Below, piece after piece: positions 9,501 to 12,565 of a DNA stretch of 13,703 nt. The stretch is from Candidatus Wallbacteria bacterium (GTDB taxonomy: Bacteria > Muiribacteriota > JAQTZZ01): positions 1 to 13,703 of the forward strand of contig JAQTRI010000049.1 in NCBI GenBank assembly GCA_028711905.1, given 5' to 3'. A program made the translations under genes and the position numbers. Each line of letters begins with the position of its first letter. The first letter of the stretch is position 1. The notes below the pieces were generated by a model. That model did not search any database and was not told the DNA's origin. It saw nothing but the letters and a program-made list of their open reading frames with translations.

Positions 9501-9903
9501 TGCCAGGGGATGGCAGTACAGGCACGAGCATTGTGCGGCATGCGATGGACATTGCTGTCACTGGGATCCTACTTACTGCGACGGATGGTGGAAAGGGTGG
9601 GAAACATCTGTCGGATGCCACGATGACTGGTATGACTCTTGTTATCAGAAGGCCTCTGTCGGATCGAGCACCGCTGATGAAGACAGCGGGCGCCAGGTTG
9701 CGCTGTGCAATTCAACGGGTAGTGTGATCAGCAACTGGTACAATGCTGAGCCGACATTTGCTTTCTGCACCAACAACGCCGGAGTGTATACTTTTAAAGT
9801 CCGTGATGTATATGGGGCAACTAACATAAGTCCCCAGTTCACCATTTCGAGCGGCACGGCCGGGTCTACATGCGACACCTGCCCGGGATGCAGTTGTAGA
9901 TGA
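1..9903 (+). CDS. Giant multi-beta-propeller, Ig/FN3/PKD-domain protein (5' partial)
   Basis: This is a single uninterrupted frame from base 1 to TGA at 9901-9903. The first in-frame ATG is at 28, but the frame is open upstream of it, no well-placed ribosome site precedes it and no signal peptide follows, so the gene almost certainly starts outside the window. Residue numbers here and in the domain entries count from that ATG. The order of modules is: Ig-like (1-186), PD40 propeller (187-455), FN3-like (488-590), YCF48/BNR-like propeller (592-945), two FN3-like (about 952-1160), PKD-like (from 1161), Kelch propeller (1386-1961) with a PD40 propeller inside (1536-1807), beta-sandwich stretch (1962-2440), second Kelch propeller (2441-2750), more Ig/PKD-like modules, and a Cys-rich tail (3162-3291). 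All recognised modules are known binding or scaffold folds and no catalytic motif is evident. Such composition is typical of exported surface proteins, so an extracellular location is inferred. I see no C-terminal transmembrane anchor, LPXTG or PEP-CTERM-like ending. Its exact function is unknown. Confidence 0.93.
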   Translation, partial: LYPEDQVPTMEVTVTLTADAGRYNSGSYATSLTVISFDDSGNRIGELEFEISTIEDGVYEGLFEVYDCGRVLPKSDLPSIRAAKSGSLKFAWLPCEVEMDVTDLATPRPDRPDLYILSQSGDTGIGFDNLTVYYDFDGTVEVQVRLGDEPRDGHSSPYGHTTYMVVGGDISTFTATRPNVTDPTITKVIGMGQASWDERIAFLSTRDSTNPQIHLIDPDGSNEINITNTPAVVHNTPNFGLNNNRILYSTLVGANHQIFSMFPDGTESKKLVGGTYNELYPAFSPDGAEILFSSSRSGVSDLLSMNPDGTGLTNFLLTPTPELHASFSPDSRKVVFNSKRDGDSDFDIFLYDKVDRTTKRITTNTCDDGSPSYSPVANKIAYHSNADGHYDIWMYDVPGGNFTRLTYSLADDKMPCFSLDGRWVAFTSNRTGDYELFKVNIFNTSEVVQITSSSSSETFPSWGQTAGSKIFNVNATVNNIIGQASDEDTIKVRRQGPPRIEVSTLDPVDSLVKFNIIFDYNGPSTPPITYQVVWSNTPDLDFYVDTLEVPINTADSTITPQIELEAGPHKVRVRAYRKDPQGILDYEYTVWSAPIIVKTYGWYRAALPGSFTNCNGAESELPSTITYRTCSVNDGRVAVLSDKGTYGGVNDSWLVLTTDNFGDGAWQVFHLASGLLSLDDVLVRGSMDFRVSGSSSASNDIYYSFDGFTLAGPNAWDASCLGRANAMDLDVSGNYWAGGYNHDQTSPFTYGYLFDGVSTIELAKELKKFSVFDGRNYQAHSSLGAGLGRMYFNRQGVVGFSEFWRSTINDPWQGYANIRAVTAADPGNQLVWLASDFDRALYSCNYGTSFHAVLSRFVLRKKNEPLEIIVQNQQLGGLHMLDYYKGWVCIEAAESIARQMAFTFNGGFEWNFQKTPRDCGPLYDIEMCLDPLDDLMRGISCGSDGTLLIYYNEYPDPPEEFPADPQLRVLNAETGKYEAMDEYYDLDGADVRFEWDSIPMATSYDLWASLKGRIYASCEVQFRGSNAGIGFTGNFCDPISVTERNDFHVEALRAGLDTAYSNTIRVILPNFSTNECGITPLWIEPFPSPGNRDVLLDWPELPHAKSYLIRRYIDKEPDGAWDFDLGTAEVISSAYTEPRFATCGVALYQVHGKGDSGISLDFIRGYNIVNTEPTVDAGPDLVAIAGETVYLTGQDSLTNDLSQSAWYHPIWTQVLGPPVLNRSGWDTVSDMNFRIPDDGALFGTDPAGHNATIELKFNLVMQDMDEWFMPVPHPARTGQPDTVFLDLTIPELRDKYTDDDFVSVFARHSFYIDLRILSHHPYTGPYAQGDAKHNIEYQDQGHGIMDLGKYKYGGVLPISEPTICFQWDPIMPGAGPPPVGGTFTTEVKLTLADNWEKITPTGTPWGARWGHAATVYQNKIWVSGGYNGTSFFNDVYSSPDGVNWTKERPDDTQAGSYPRRSQHSLVVFNTGSGDRLVIFAGDAGSGNMLGDAYESIDGKTWTKLSSDIFGGLDRSGQAGFTHGGMIWSFGGLLEASAPVSTYVDKIFYTTGAASQQIWMMNTDGSGKRRISRNDAVNYGFPDFSKIGQKLTWTYNNNIYVMEVNKPGVETKINTVLSVTRPRFSPDGTKVVYSVSNSGANPLNYNIATAKSDGSGSETLVRDTSTVDRAPYFSPDGNSIVFQDETVTLFPTRKVKSFSLLDADTPEILASHFTKHNDRPVWSPDGQWICYSSEEPNPGWDIMVMKPDGTGKFNVTKTSGANEMWGHFSPDSQKIAYYSDKSGSGFDNIYIINRDGTLDTRITDDTASYQHPCWGEYFVVSGDTWASGDAKNWNMLAGNTPWHAALNYLFPGFSYGGKMWLIDPARSNDTWSSADGWTWTRATAGTAFDGPLYGHAALINSGSMYVIAGKSSGALTSSIYDSTDGAVWNKLTDSPGFSPRYLHAAASLSDRMFVLGGLTGSGAVSDVYAMPPVDKRMPNGDIFRVFLPELKLHLINPASPDKFDAYQKLTVSVWPDDAPYISDMNFISQVICGTWTHNTNLATYSDITAAPGFPGVVYFQSSVIGNNGLHAWSDAPTATKGAYYYYTVSWKDSRLPGTQMRTACIRPLNLSPTETWFVPGLPAWFTPGDYPIHAPYTPSPAGATLCYPAMPPSGGSLNEFGIFHPEVMLTNVGGSSCKVQFRFSLLKPAGNTADIVYKKFVVKDKGGATLWDSGTLSNKAVFGMVGPASPVTVTAIDTQRFDILIDTDYNGSSKTYEWSVSANLNNIPSDQWVTLDLPDTTQYSTGTYTTFPSLGGGTPDPDPPLPEITFTKAQLRVDSDDGDYRQYVDLAYSVSGVQWIYSRIKYYQDENWYTLYDLTDSAQPLSHTYNITTSEREGTIQNWSFIIYGYDGPVSSPPDINQARFAYELNFDKVYSGTYNISRPSITKGNFLINGVEYGAPPTGDDPAGPWFMERNSAEWQPRYHHGLVEFDGQLYLFGGYDGTKYYNDVWTSPDGISWSELRGNTASKTPTDIWSPRRNFGYVVHNGKIWVVGGYGYVSSYSVSYMDDCWYSTDFLSWTRTSTSCFGYDEMEGMGMMSYTGKLYVAAGKTSSYDCIDDVFSSSDGITWTRIASSPAYYDVGSHAGIVFDNRMWVIGGYRWGSSSYYNEAWYSDNGTTWTRSASDIFDKSGRHYGQALVWEDKLYWLGGQCYDSGYKNENDVWSTPDGISWSNINSEPGWSGRYGHRSAVFRERMWVTGGYDGSKYLNDVWHHGGSFEVLSTEPDPAGGGCFETVWGTEELHLFASSHLDCGTYEIWLHANDSDSPQSEAANMEVLYVRPNKPLPPVTVGDYFTYKADDETLVSVPFNLKVEGLKDSGEVLFRVIDYTQGGLFGTKTTPGPGASGTWAATIPLNLVSNPPTVPQTHNNIRTIVQRNLIWSDLSEPYTVYINRRPKAFAWYNTSADRYETYTWPAVTSTGVTRTWSAYAHDDTTTFDYTWAASWDGTLPTPATTTATGKRSFDISFQRPGDHRLSLTVSDKYNTAGYGPELNHNTAWIQFPVRPPQPVWVTTDPGVIHYNYPGSTGIDSYKRDVTFKLPSSIATDVPAPTFIVEIRNSSGAVLSSNTGTMAVVSGAWQATVNASVGSLPHHHYLRTQVTCSGYTSVWSADLHIETNIKPWFTAAPPSATARGWQYRHEHCAACDGHCCHWDPTYCDGWWKGWETSVGCHDDWYDSCYQKASVGSSTADEDSGRQVALCNSTGSVISNWYNAEPTFAFCTNNAGVYTFKVRDVYGATNISPQFTISSGTAGSTCDTCPGCSCR
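574..1455 (+). repeat. Short direct repeat flanking PD40 propeller A
   Basis: Core 8-bp repeat CAGGCATC lies at 577-584 and 1447-1454, inside GGCCAGGCATCC (574-585) and GGGCAGGCATCA (1444-1455). Both copies encode Gly-Gln-Ala-Ser in the same frame, 870 nt (290 codons) apart, on either side of the propeller. The surrounding residues are also similar (VIGMGQASWDE and NIIGQASDEDT), which suggests a duplicated edge segment. Chance similarity is possible. Confidence 0.4.
586..1392 (+). other. TolB/PD40-type six-bladed beta-propeller A (residues 187-455)
   Basis: There are six blades of the TolB C-terminal / PD40 (WD40-like) type. Each has a strand like 'IAFLSTRD', a turn, a strand like 'IFSMFPDGT' and the signature 'PxFSPDGxxI'. 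Clear examples are YPAFSPDGAEILFSS (nt 838-882), HASFSPDSRKVVFNS (970-1014) and MPCFSLDGRWVAFTS (1240-1284). Blade strands ending in PDG or similar occur at about nt 649, 790 and 922. The closing element is FPSWGQ near 1375-1390. Six blades is the standard TolB number, so the propeller looks complete. PD40 propellers in other proteins bind proteins or glycans, but the ligand here cannot be read from sequence. Confidence 0.85.
1489..1797 (+). other. FN3-like domain (residues 488-590)
   Basis: The segment opens with PPRIEVSTLDP, has an FN3-like middle strand YQVVWSNTPDLDFYVDT, and closes with KVRVRAYRKDP followed by WSAPIIVKTYG. This is the usual pattern of an FN3 end, with alternating strand residues and a terminal 'S.P..V.T'. 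It separates the PD40 propeller from the next propeller and probably serves as a rigid spacer. The assignment is by eye and could equally be a generic Ig-like fold. Confidence 0.55.
1801..2862 (+). other. Divergent YCF48/BNR-like propeller region (residues 592-945)
   Basis: This stretch of about 350 residues has repeated units of the form 'xxxDGRVAVLSDKG...', 'LDVSGNYWAGGYNHD' and, last, GISCGSDGTLLIYYN (nt 2812-2856). These resemble the 'avGsdGtil.s.D.G..W' units of YCF48-like and BNR/sialidase-type propellers. It opens with GWYRAALPG, which could supply the closing strand. Blades are much less regular than in the PD40 and Kelch parts, and I cannot count them securely. It lies between two FN3-like modules and does not seem to interrupt one. 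Six or seven blades would fit the length. Confidence 0.45.
2881..3507 (+). other. Two FN3-like domains (residues about 952-1160)
   Basis: Two successive modules carry the FN3 'W..v..A.sY.l' pattern. The first has VRFEWDSIPMATSYDLWAS (nt 2971-3027) and ends near NTIRVILPNF. The second has VLLDWPELPHAKSYLIRR (nt 3283-3336) and ends near YQVHGKGDSG (nt 3442-3471). The tryptophan followed by a proline and an alanine/tyrosine strand is the recognisable core of FN3 domains. They probably act as spacers between the irregular propeller and the PKD-like part. Confidence 0.6.
3508..4182 (+). other. PKD/REJ-like beta-sandwich region (residues 1161-1385)
   Basis: The opening NTEPTVDAGPDL, followed by GETVYLTGQDSLTND and then PIWTQVLGPPVL, matches the classic PKD-like (K319L/REJ-type) layout 'P.vdAGpd...g..v.L.G..S.D...W.Q..Gp.V'. 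Further strand-rich sequence continues to GGTFTTEVKLTLAD just before the Kelch propeller. The later part (nt about 3780-4120) is not recognised and contains a His-rich stretch, RILSHHPYTGPY. The last strand, EVKL at 4156-4167, has a near copy after the Kelch propeller, which suggests that the domain is interrupted. Confidence 0.6.
4614..5460 (+). repeat. Short direct repeat flanking nested PD40 propeller B
   Basis: Perfect 7-bp repeat GGTCAGC lies at 4614-4620 and 5454-5460, 840 nt (280 codons) apart and in frame, encoding the end of Val-Ser on both sides. Joining the Kelch sequence across this repeat gives GGLLEASAPVS followed directly by GDTWASGDAKNW, a normal Kelch blade. A 7-mer alone is weak evidence; its position is what makes it notable. 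Confidence 0.4.
4633..5448 (+). other. PD40-type six-bladed propeller B nested inside Kelch 1 (residues 1536-1807)
   Basis: Six PD40 blades are visible. Their 'DG' strands are IWMMNTDGSG (nt 4669-4698), IYVMEV, IATAKSDGSG, FSLLDAD, IMVMKPDGTG (5221-5250) and IYIINRDGTL (5362-5391). The signatures RPRFSPDGTKVVYS, APYFSPDGNSIVFQ, RPVWSPDGQWICYS and WGHFSPDSQKIAYY lie between them. The propeller is bounded by Kelch sequence on both sides within a single blade, and the reading frame is maintained. It is the same family as propeller A (nt 586-1392), but the two are clearly diverged and are not a recent copy. Confidence 0.85.
5911..7347 (+). other. Beta-sandwich region between the Kelch propellers (residues 1962-2440)
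   Basis: This long strand-rich stretch has few recognisable motifs. It includes NGDIFRVFLPELKLHLINP, which looks like the second half of the domain broken by Kelch 1, and YYYYTVSWKDSRLP (nt 6244-6285). A module around HPEVMLTNVGGSSCKVQFRF (nt 6490-6549) resembles Ig-like repeat domains of exported proteins. An Asp/Pro-rich linker, GGTPDPDPPLPEI (nt 6883-6921), is followed by another Ig-like module that leads into NFLINGVEYGAPPTGDDPAG before Kelch 2. I cannot name families for most of it. Confidence 0.5.
7348..8277 (+). other. Six-bladed Kelch propeller 2 (residues 2441-2750)
   Basis: There are six clear Kelch blades: GGYDGTKYYNDVW (nt 7432-7470), GGYGYVSSYSVSYMDDCW, AAGKTSSYDCIDDVF, GGYRWGSSSYYNEAW, GGQCYDSGYKNENDVW (8059-8106) and GGYDGSKYLNDVW (8212-8250). 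Each but the last is followed by a 'S.DG.(S/T)W' strand, and each is preceded by a 'R.G....f...(M/L)(W/Y)' strand. The last blade lacks its 'S.DG..W' strand. WFMERNSAEW at the start (nt 7348-7377) likely supplies the missing strand, closing the ring. Blades 1, 5 and 6 are very similar to each other even at DNA level. Flanking sequence on both sides looks like halves of one Ig-like domain. Confidence 0.87.
7459..8133 (+). repeat. DNA-level repeats of Kelch blade strands
   Basis: The strand-encoding segment at 7459-7497 (blade 1, NDVWTSPDGISWS) matches 8095-8133 (blade 5, NDVWSTPDGISWS) at 33 of 39 bases, including AATGATGTCTGG in both. Blade 6 at 8212-8250 is a further close relative of blade 1 (GGYDGSKYLNDVW against GGYDGTKYYNDVW). 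This points to fairly recent duplication of blades within the propeller. Confidence 0.6.
8278..9510 (+). other. C-terminal Ig/PKD-like modules (residues 2751-3161)
   Basis: At least three beta-sandwich modules are visible. The first ends with CGTYEIWLHANDSDSPQS (nt 8368-8421) and VLYVRP, the typical 'GtY.l.v.A.D.D' closing strands. The next starts near NKPLPPVTVGDYFTY. A PKD-like unit includes RPKAFAWYN and ends DHRLSLTVSDKYNTAG (nt 9025-9072). A further Ig-like unit runs from RPPQPVWVTTDPG (nt 9121) through TFIVEIRNSSGAVL to WSADLHIETNIKP (nt 9436-9474). They read as tandem spacers between the second Kelch propeller and the Cys-rich tail. Confidence 0.55.
9511..9900 (+). other. Cys/His/Trp-rich C-terminal tail (residues 3162-3291)
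   Basis: The last 130 residues contain 13 cysteines, far more than elsewhere in the protein. A dense cluster, HEHCAACDGHCCHWDPTYC (nt 9523-9579), is followed by GCHDDWYDSC, then single cysteines in VALC and FAFC. A PKD-like closing strand, GVYTFKVRDVYGATN, comes next, and the protein ends with CDTCPGCSCR. The cysteine, histidine and tryptophan content suggests a disulfide-bonded or metal-binding element inserted in, and appended to, a PKD-like module. I recognise no named family. The final CxxCxxCxC ending is unusual for a large exported protein. Confidence 0.6.
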
Positions 9904-9904
9904 T

Positions 9905-9957
9905 TCTGATTGTTGATGAAATCAGATTGAATACCGGCAATCCGGTGGTTTTGCCGG
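9905..9957 (+). other. Two tandem stem-loops between the giant gene and the ligase gene
   Basis: The 66-bp gap holds TCTGATT (9905-9911) pairing with AATCAGA (9920-9926) over an 8-nt loop. It also holds CCGGCAA (9934-9940) pairing with TTGCCGG (9951-9957) over a 10-nt loop. No T-run follows either, so a standard intrinsic terminator is not supported. They could stabilise a transcript end or slow read-through into the ligase gene. I see no convincing promoter in the gap. Confidence 0.35.
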
Positions 9958-9969
9958 GCATAGAGTGAA

Positions 9970-11664
9970 ATGAAGCCGGAGAGTCTCCAACTCGGGGTGA
10001 GAGGTTCAGTATTTCTCGCTGCTTTGTTTCTCGCGCCATTTGTCAGATGCGTTGAAAATTACGAGTCATACCTGGCGAAAACAGAGATATTGTCTGTGGC
10101 GGTCGGAATAACGGTTATAGGTGTTTTGCTGTGTTCCGGACGGTTTCACTTTTTCAAGGCAGCCCCTGTCCCCGCATTGACCGCCCTGCTCTCTTTCTGT
10201 TCCTTCAGACTGTTTGTTTCTCAAGCGCCGGGACTGGGAATTTCCAATCTCCTTGGAATGGTATTGCTGCTGCTGGTGATTCAGTGGACAGCCAATGAAA
10301 AACATGACGAATTCCTTTTGAAGAAAGTGCTAATCGTGCAAGGGTGGATCATGCTGATCGCGCTGTCCTGGCTGGCAGCAAGTCAAATCCCGGGCGGAAT
10401 GGTCTGGGATCCGAGCCGGTTTTTCTGGTCTGTTCCCAACATCGATTTTTCGGAGTCCTTTTTTACCGGAAGAAATTACTATGCAGTATACGCGGGTTTC
10501 ATATCTCTATTGCTTTACGGCCGTTACAGGATAAAGGTGCTGCCACTGCTGCTGCTCGGTTCCGGAATTGCTCTCGGATCGAGGACTGTGGCGGTCGCAT
10601 TGTGTGTTGTTGCGTGCGGCAGGGTAGTGACGAGATACTCGGGGATCAGTCATTCCCGTTTGTATTCCCTGATACTTGCTTGTGGACTGACCGCGTGCCT
10701 CATGGTCTCTTCGGGCGGCGAAAGCGCGTTCAGACACGCTTCTTTCCAGTCCAGGATCATGGCGTGGAAGAGCTGTCTTTATCAAACCCGGAAAAATCCG
10801 TTGTTTGGAACAGGGGGAGGCAGTTTTCAAAGAGAATTGTCCGGCAACTATCCCCGGTTTGATGCAAAAGTGGCATTGACCAGGGACCGGATGAAATTCG
10901 CGCATAACGATTATCTTGAAATTCTCGGAGAGAACGGAATCATCGGTTTTGTGCTTTTTATCGCTTTCTGCATCTCCTGCCTGAAAACCGTTGATCGGAA
11001 CAGCGCGGACGCTGTCCTGTTTTTACTGCTCTGCGGACTGACCGACATTCCGGGACAGATGGGGCATTGCGTTTTCCTGTTTGGTGTTGTGCTTGGTATG
11101 GACCTTGCCGCCGGGCAGCGTGTGGATACATCCGGCGGAATGATAAAAGCGGCTGTCATTCTCCTGAGCCTCTGGGCGGTAAGCACATCTATTGCATTCC
11201 TTTACTCTCAGCATAGTCTGGGGCAGGCGCTAAGGATGCAGACAGGACGGGAAAAGAAGCTCGAAAGAGCCATGCTGTTAAGGCCATGGCACACTGACAC
11301 GCTGATCTGGAACGCCAGGCAGAGCGTTAAAGCAGGAAACCTTCAGAGGGCAGCCGAGCTATGTGTGCGGGCTCTGGCAGCAGACCCATGGAATCACGAT
11401 GTGCATTTTGAATACGGGTCTGTTCTCATGCTCTTGAAAAAATTTAAAGAAGCCAGTGAACATTTCGATCAGTATCGCATTCTGGAAGATGATTCCAGGG
11501 CGGGACACACCCGCCTGCTGCATATGATTGAGGCCTATTATCACGCGGGAAGGAAGCAGGATGTCATGAAAATAGTGGATGCGCTTGATCAGAGAGCCCC
11601 TGATCTGGCGTGGCGCGCTCTGGACCGCATCAGTCGATGGGAACAGACGAACATGCAGAAGTAA
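9970..11664 (+). CDS. O-antigen ligase/polymerase-like membrane protein with C-terminal TPR
   Basis: This 564-residue protein probably joins or polymerises lipid-linked glycans on the outer face of the inner membrane. About ten hydrophobic segments are visible, for instance residues 11-25, 40-56, 66-83, 91-107, 120-137, 172-184, 190-217, 231-246, 323-338 and 392-412. The Wzy_C/O-antigen ligase signature is clear: SRIMAWKSCL (261-270, with the conserved Arg), NPLFGTGGGSF (276-286), then AHNDYLEILGENGIIGF (311-327) with the His-Asn pair typical of WaaL/Wzy-type enzymes. Residues 438-564 form helical TPR-like repeats (NARQSVKAGNLQRAAELCVR, then VHFEYGSVLMLLKKFKEASE), a fusion known in this superfamily. 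ATG 9970 is preceded by a weak AGAG at short spacing, and no better start exists nearby. Whether it acts as ligase or polymerase cannot be told from sequence alone. Confidence 0.85.
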   Translation: MKPESLQLGVRGSVFLAALFLAPFVRCVENYESYLAKTEILSVAVGITVIGVLLCSGRFHFFKAAPVPALTALLSFCSFRLFVSQAPGLGISNLLGMVLLLLVIQWTANEKHDEFLLKKVLIVQGWIMLIALSWLAASQIPGGMVWDPSRFFWSVPNIDFSESFFTGRNYYAVYAGFISLLLYGRYRIKVLPLLLLGSGIALGSRTVAVALCVVACGRVVTRYSGISHSRLYSLILACGLTACLMVSSGGESAFRHASFQSRIMAWKSCLYQTRKNPLFGTGGGSFQRELSGNYPRFDAKVALTRDRMKFAHNDYLEILGENGIIGFVLFIAFCISCLKTVDRNSADAVLFLLLCGLTDIPGQMGHCVFLFGVVLGMDLAAGQRVDTSGGMIKAAVILLSLWAVSTSIAFLYSQHSLGQALRMQTGREKKLERAMLLRPWHTDTLIWNARQSVKAGNLQRAAELCVRALAADPWNHDVHFEYGSVLMLLKKFKEASEHFDQYRILEDDSRAGHTRLLHMIEAYYHAGRKQDVMKIVDALDQRAPDLAWRALDRISRWEQTNMQK

Positions 11665-11735
11665 ACCCGGGGCATCGGTTGCGCTTCGGGTCCGCAATGC
11701 GAACAGACAAATTATTCCCGGTTATCCGGCGGGTA

Positions 11736-11761
11736 CGCTATCTGAAGGCAGCGAGTTTTTT
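11736..11761 (+). terminator. Weak possible intrinsic terminator after the ligase gene
   Basis: CGCT (11736-11739) can pair with AGCG (11750-11753), with a further CT/AG pair inside the loop, followed two bases later by a run of six T (11756-11761). The stem is short and interrupted, so termination would be inefficient. The same T-run also lies in the loop of an alternative hairpin, AGCGA/TCGCT (11750-11765), at the convergent gene end. Elsewhere in the 99-bp convergent gap is TTGCG/CGCAA (11679-11697), without a T-run. Confidence 0.3.
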
Positions 11762-11763
11762 CG

Positions 11764-12426
11764 CTAATGAGAACCGGTTCCTGGAGCGGGTCCATCCGGA
11801 GCGATAACGGTAATCCCGTTGCCGACGCTTATTTCCCCTGCCTGCAGGATGGCGTTTTCACGGTCTTTTCTGCCGGATGGCGCGGTGATCTCATCGCTTC
11901 CGAAAATGTATACCGTAATGGCCGACAGTTCTTCTGCCGGTTCTCCCTTTTTTGTGGGCCGCGCAGACAGGCGCACCTGGATTCTCCGCCCGTAAAAATA
12001 GATGCCGTTGCTTCCTCCGCAACAGATCTTGGGAAGAACCGACAGCACTGAGTAAGCCTCACTGGTCATTGTTCCGAGTTCCTTGTAAAGAGCCATGAAA
12101 AAAGATCTCTTATCAGGGAGTTCTTTCTGGTTCCAGGATTTTTCGATTGTGAATACTTCATCGGAGCGGCCGCAACGGACGACCAGCGGCAGGAGATCGC
12201 CGCTTTTGTGTCTTGCGGAATAGATCGGAGAAGATTCATCATCTCCGGGCATGAGAAGGAAAGAATAGCCGTTTTTCTCCAGGAGTGATTTGAGTTTTGG
12301 GCGGGTAATATCAACGGGAATTTTCACACCGTTGATGATGTGCTCCTTCAAATCGTAAGGGTTGATCTGATCGGCAAGGCAGAACGAATGCAGGGTTACG
12401 AAAATCAGAAGAATCATTGTTTTCAT
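11764..12426 (-). CDS. Small secreted protein of unknown function
   Basis: This 220-residue protein starts at ATG 12426 (complement). That start is preferred over the in-frame ATG five codons upstream at 12441 because a strong ribosome site, GGGAGGT (complement of 12430-12436), lies just before it and because it begins a proper signal peptide. The N-terminus MKTMILLIFVTLHSFCLADQ has a charged start, a hydrophobic core and a likely signal peptidase I site after CLA (residue 18). The Cys at 16 is not in a lipobox. The mature part is mixed alpha/beta with Cys85 and an adjacent Cys pair at 135-136 (KICCGGSN). The C-terminus is rich in Gly and Pro. I do not recognise a family. It is transcribed against both neighbours and has its own promoter, so it is not part of a glycan operon. 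A periplasmic or secreted location is inferred. Confidence 0.75.
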   Translation of the reverse strand: MKTMILLIFVTLHSFCLADQINPYDLKEHIINGVKIPVDITRPKLKSLLEKNGYSFLLMPGDDESSPIYSARHKSGDLLPLVVRCGRSDEVFTIEKSWNQKELPDKRSFFMALYKELGTMTSEAYSVLSVLPKICCGGSNGIYFYGRRIQVRLSARPTKKGEPAEELSAITVYIFGSDEITAPSGRKDRENAILQAGEISVGNGITVIAPDGPAPGTGSH

Positions 12427-12497
12427 GGCACCTCCCGGCAACGAAAAGGTTTCCTGGTCATGCAGTGATCATGCGCCGTGTTTCGGATATCCGCTTC

Positions 12498-12526
12498 AGT
12501 ATATGACAAATCTGCAGCAGCGTCAA
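12498..12526 (-). promoter_or_regulatory. Sigma70-type promoter for the small secreted protein gene
   Basis: On the minus strand, TTGACG (complement of 12521-12526) is followed by exactly 17 bases and then TATACT (complement of 12498-12503). Each hexamer matches its consensus at 5 of 6 positions. Transcription would start near 12491, giving a leader of about 65 nt before ATG 12426. Confidence 0.65.
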
Positions 12527-12530
12527 AAGG

Positions 12531-12559
12531 CTGACTTGATCATGTAATTCTGTTAGATT
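12531..12559 (+). promoter_or_regulatory. Possible extended -10 promoter for the glycosyltransferase gene
   Basis: CTGACT (12531-12536, a weak -35) is followed after 17 bases by TAGATT (12554-12559), which has a TGT extended -10 element directly upstream (12551-12553). The predicted start of transcription falls at about 12565-12567, essentially on the ATG at 12566, which would give a leaderless message. The hexamers are poor matches, so this is tentative. Confidence 0.3.
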
Positions 12560-12565
12560 GGAAGC

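Noticed and set aside
10344..10862. Alternative-frame open frame within the ligase gene
   Set aside because: It overlaps the conserved ligase membrane segments in another frame, and its own translation has no family features.
11767..12051. Plus-strand open frame inside the small secreted protein gene
   Set aside because: It has no ribosome site and no recognisable protein features, whereas the opposite strand has a signal peptide, ribosome site and promoter.
12364..12426. Lipoprotein signal in the small secreted protein (Cys16)
   Set aside because: Residues before the Cys (LHSF) do not fit a lipobox, while an AxA-like signal peptidase I site follows at residue 18.
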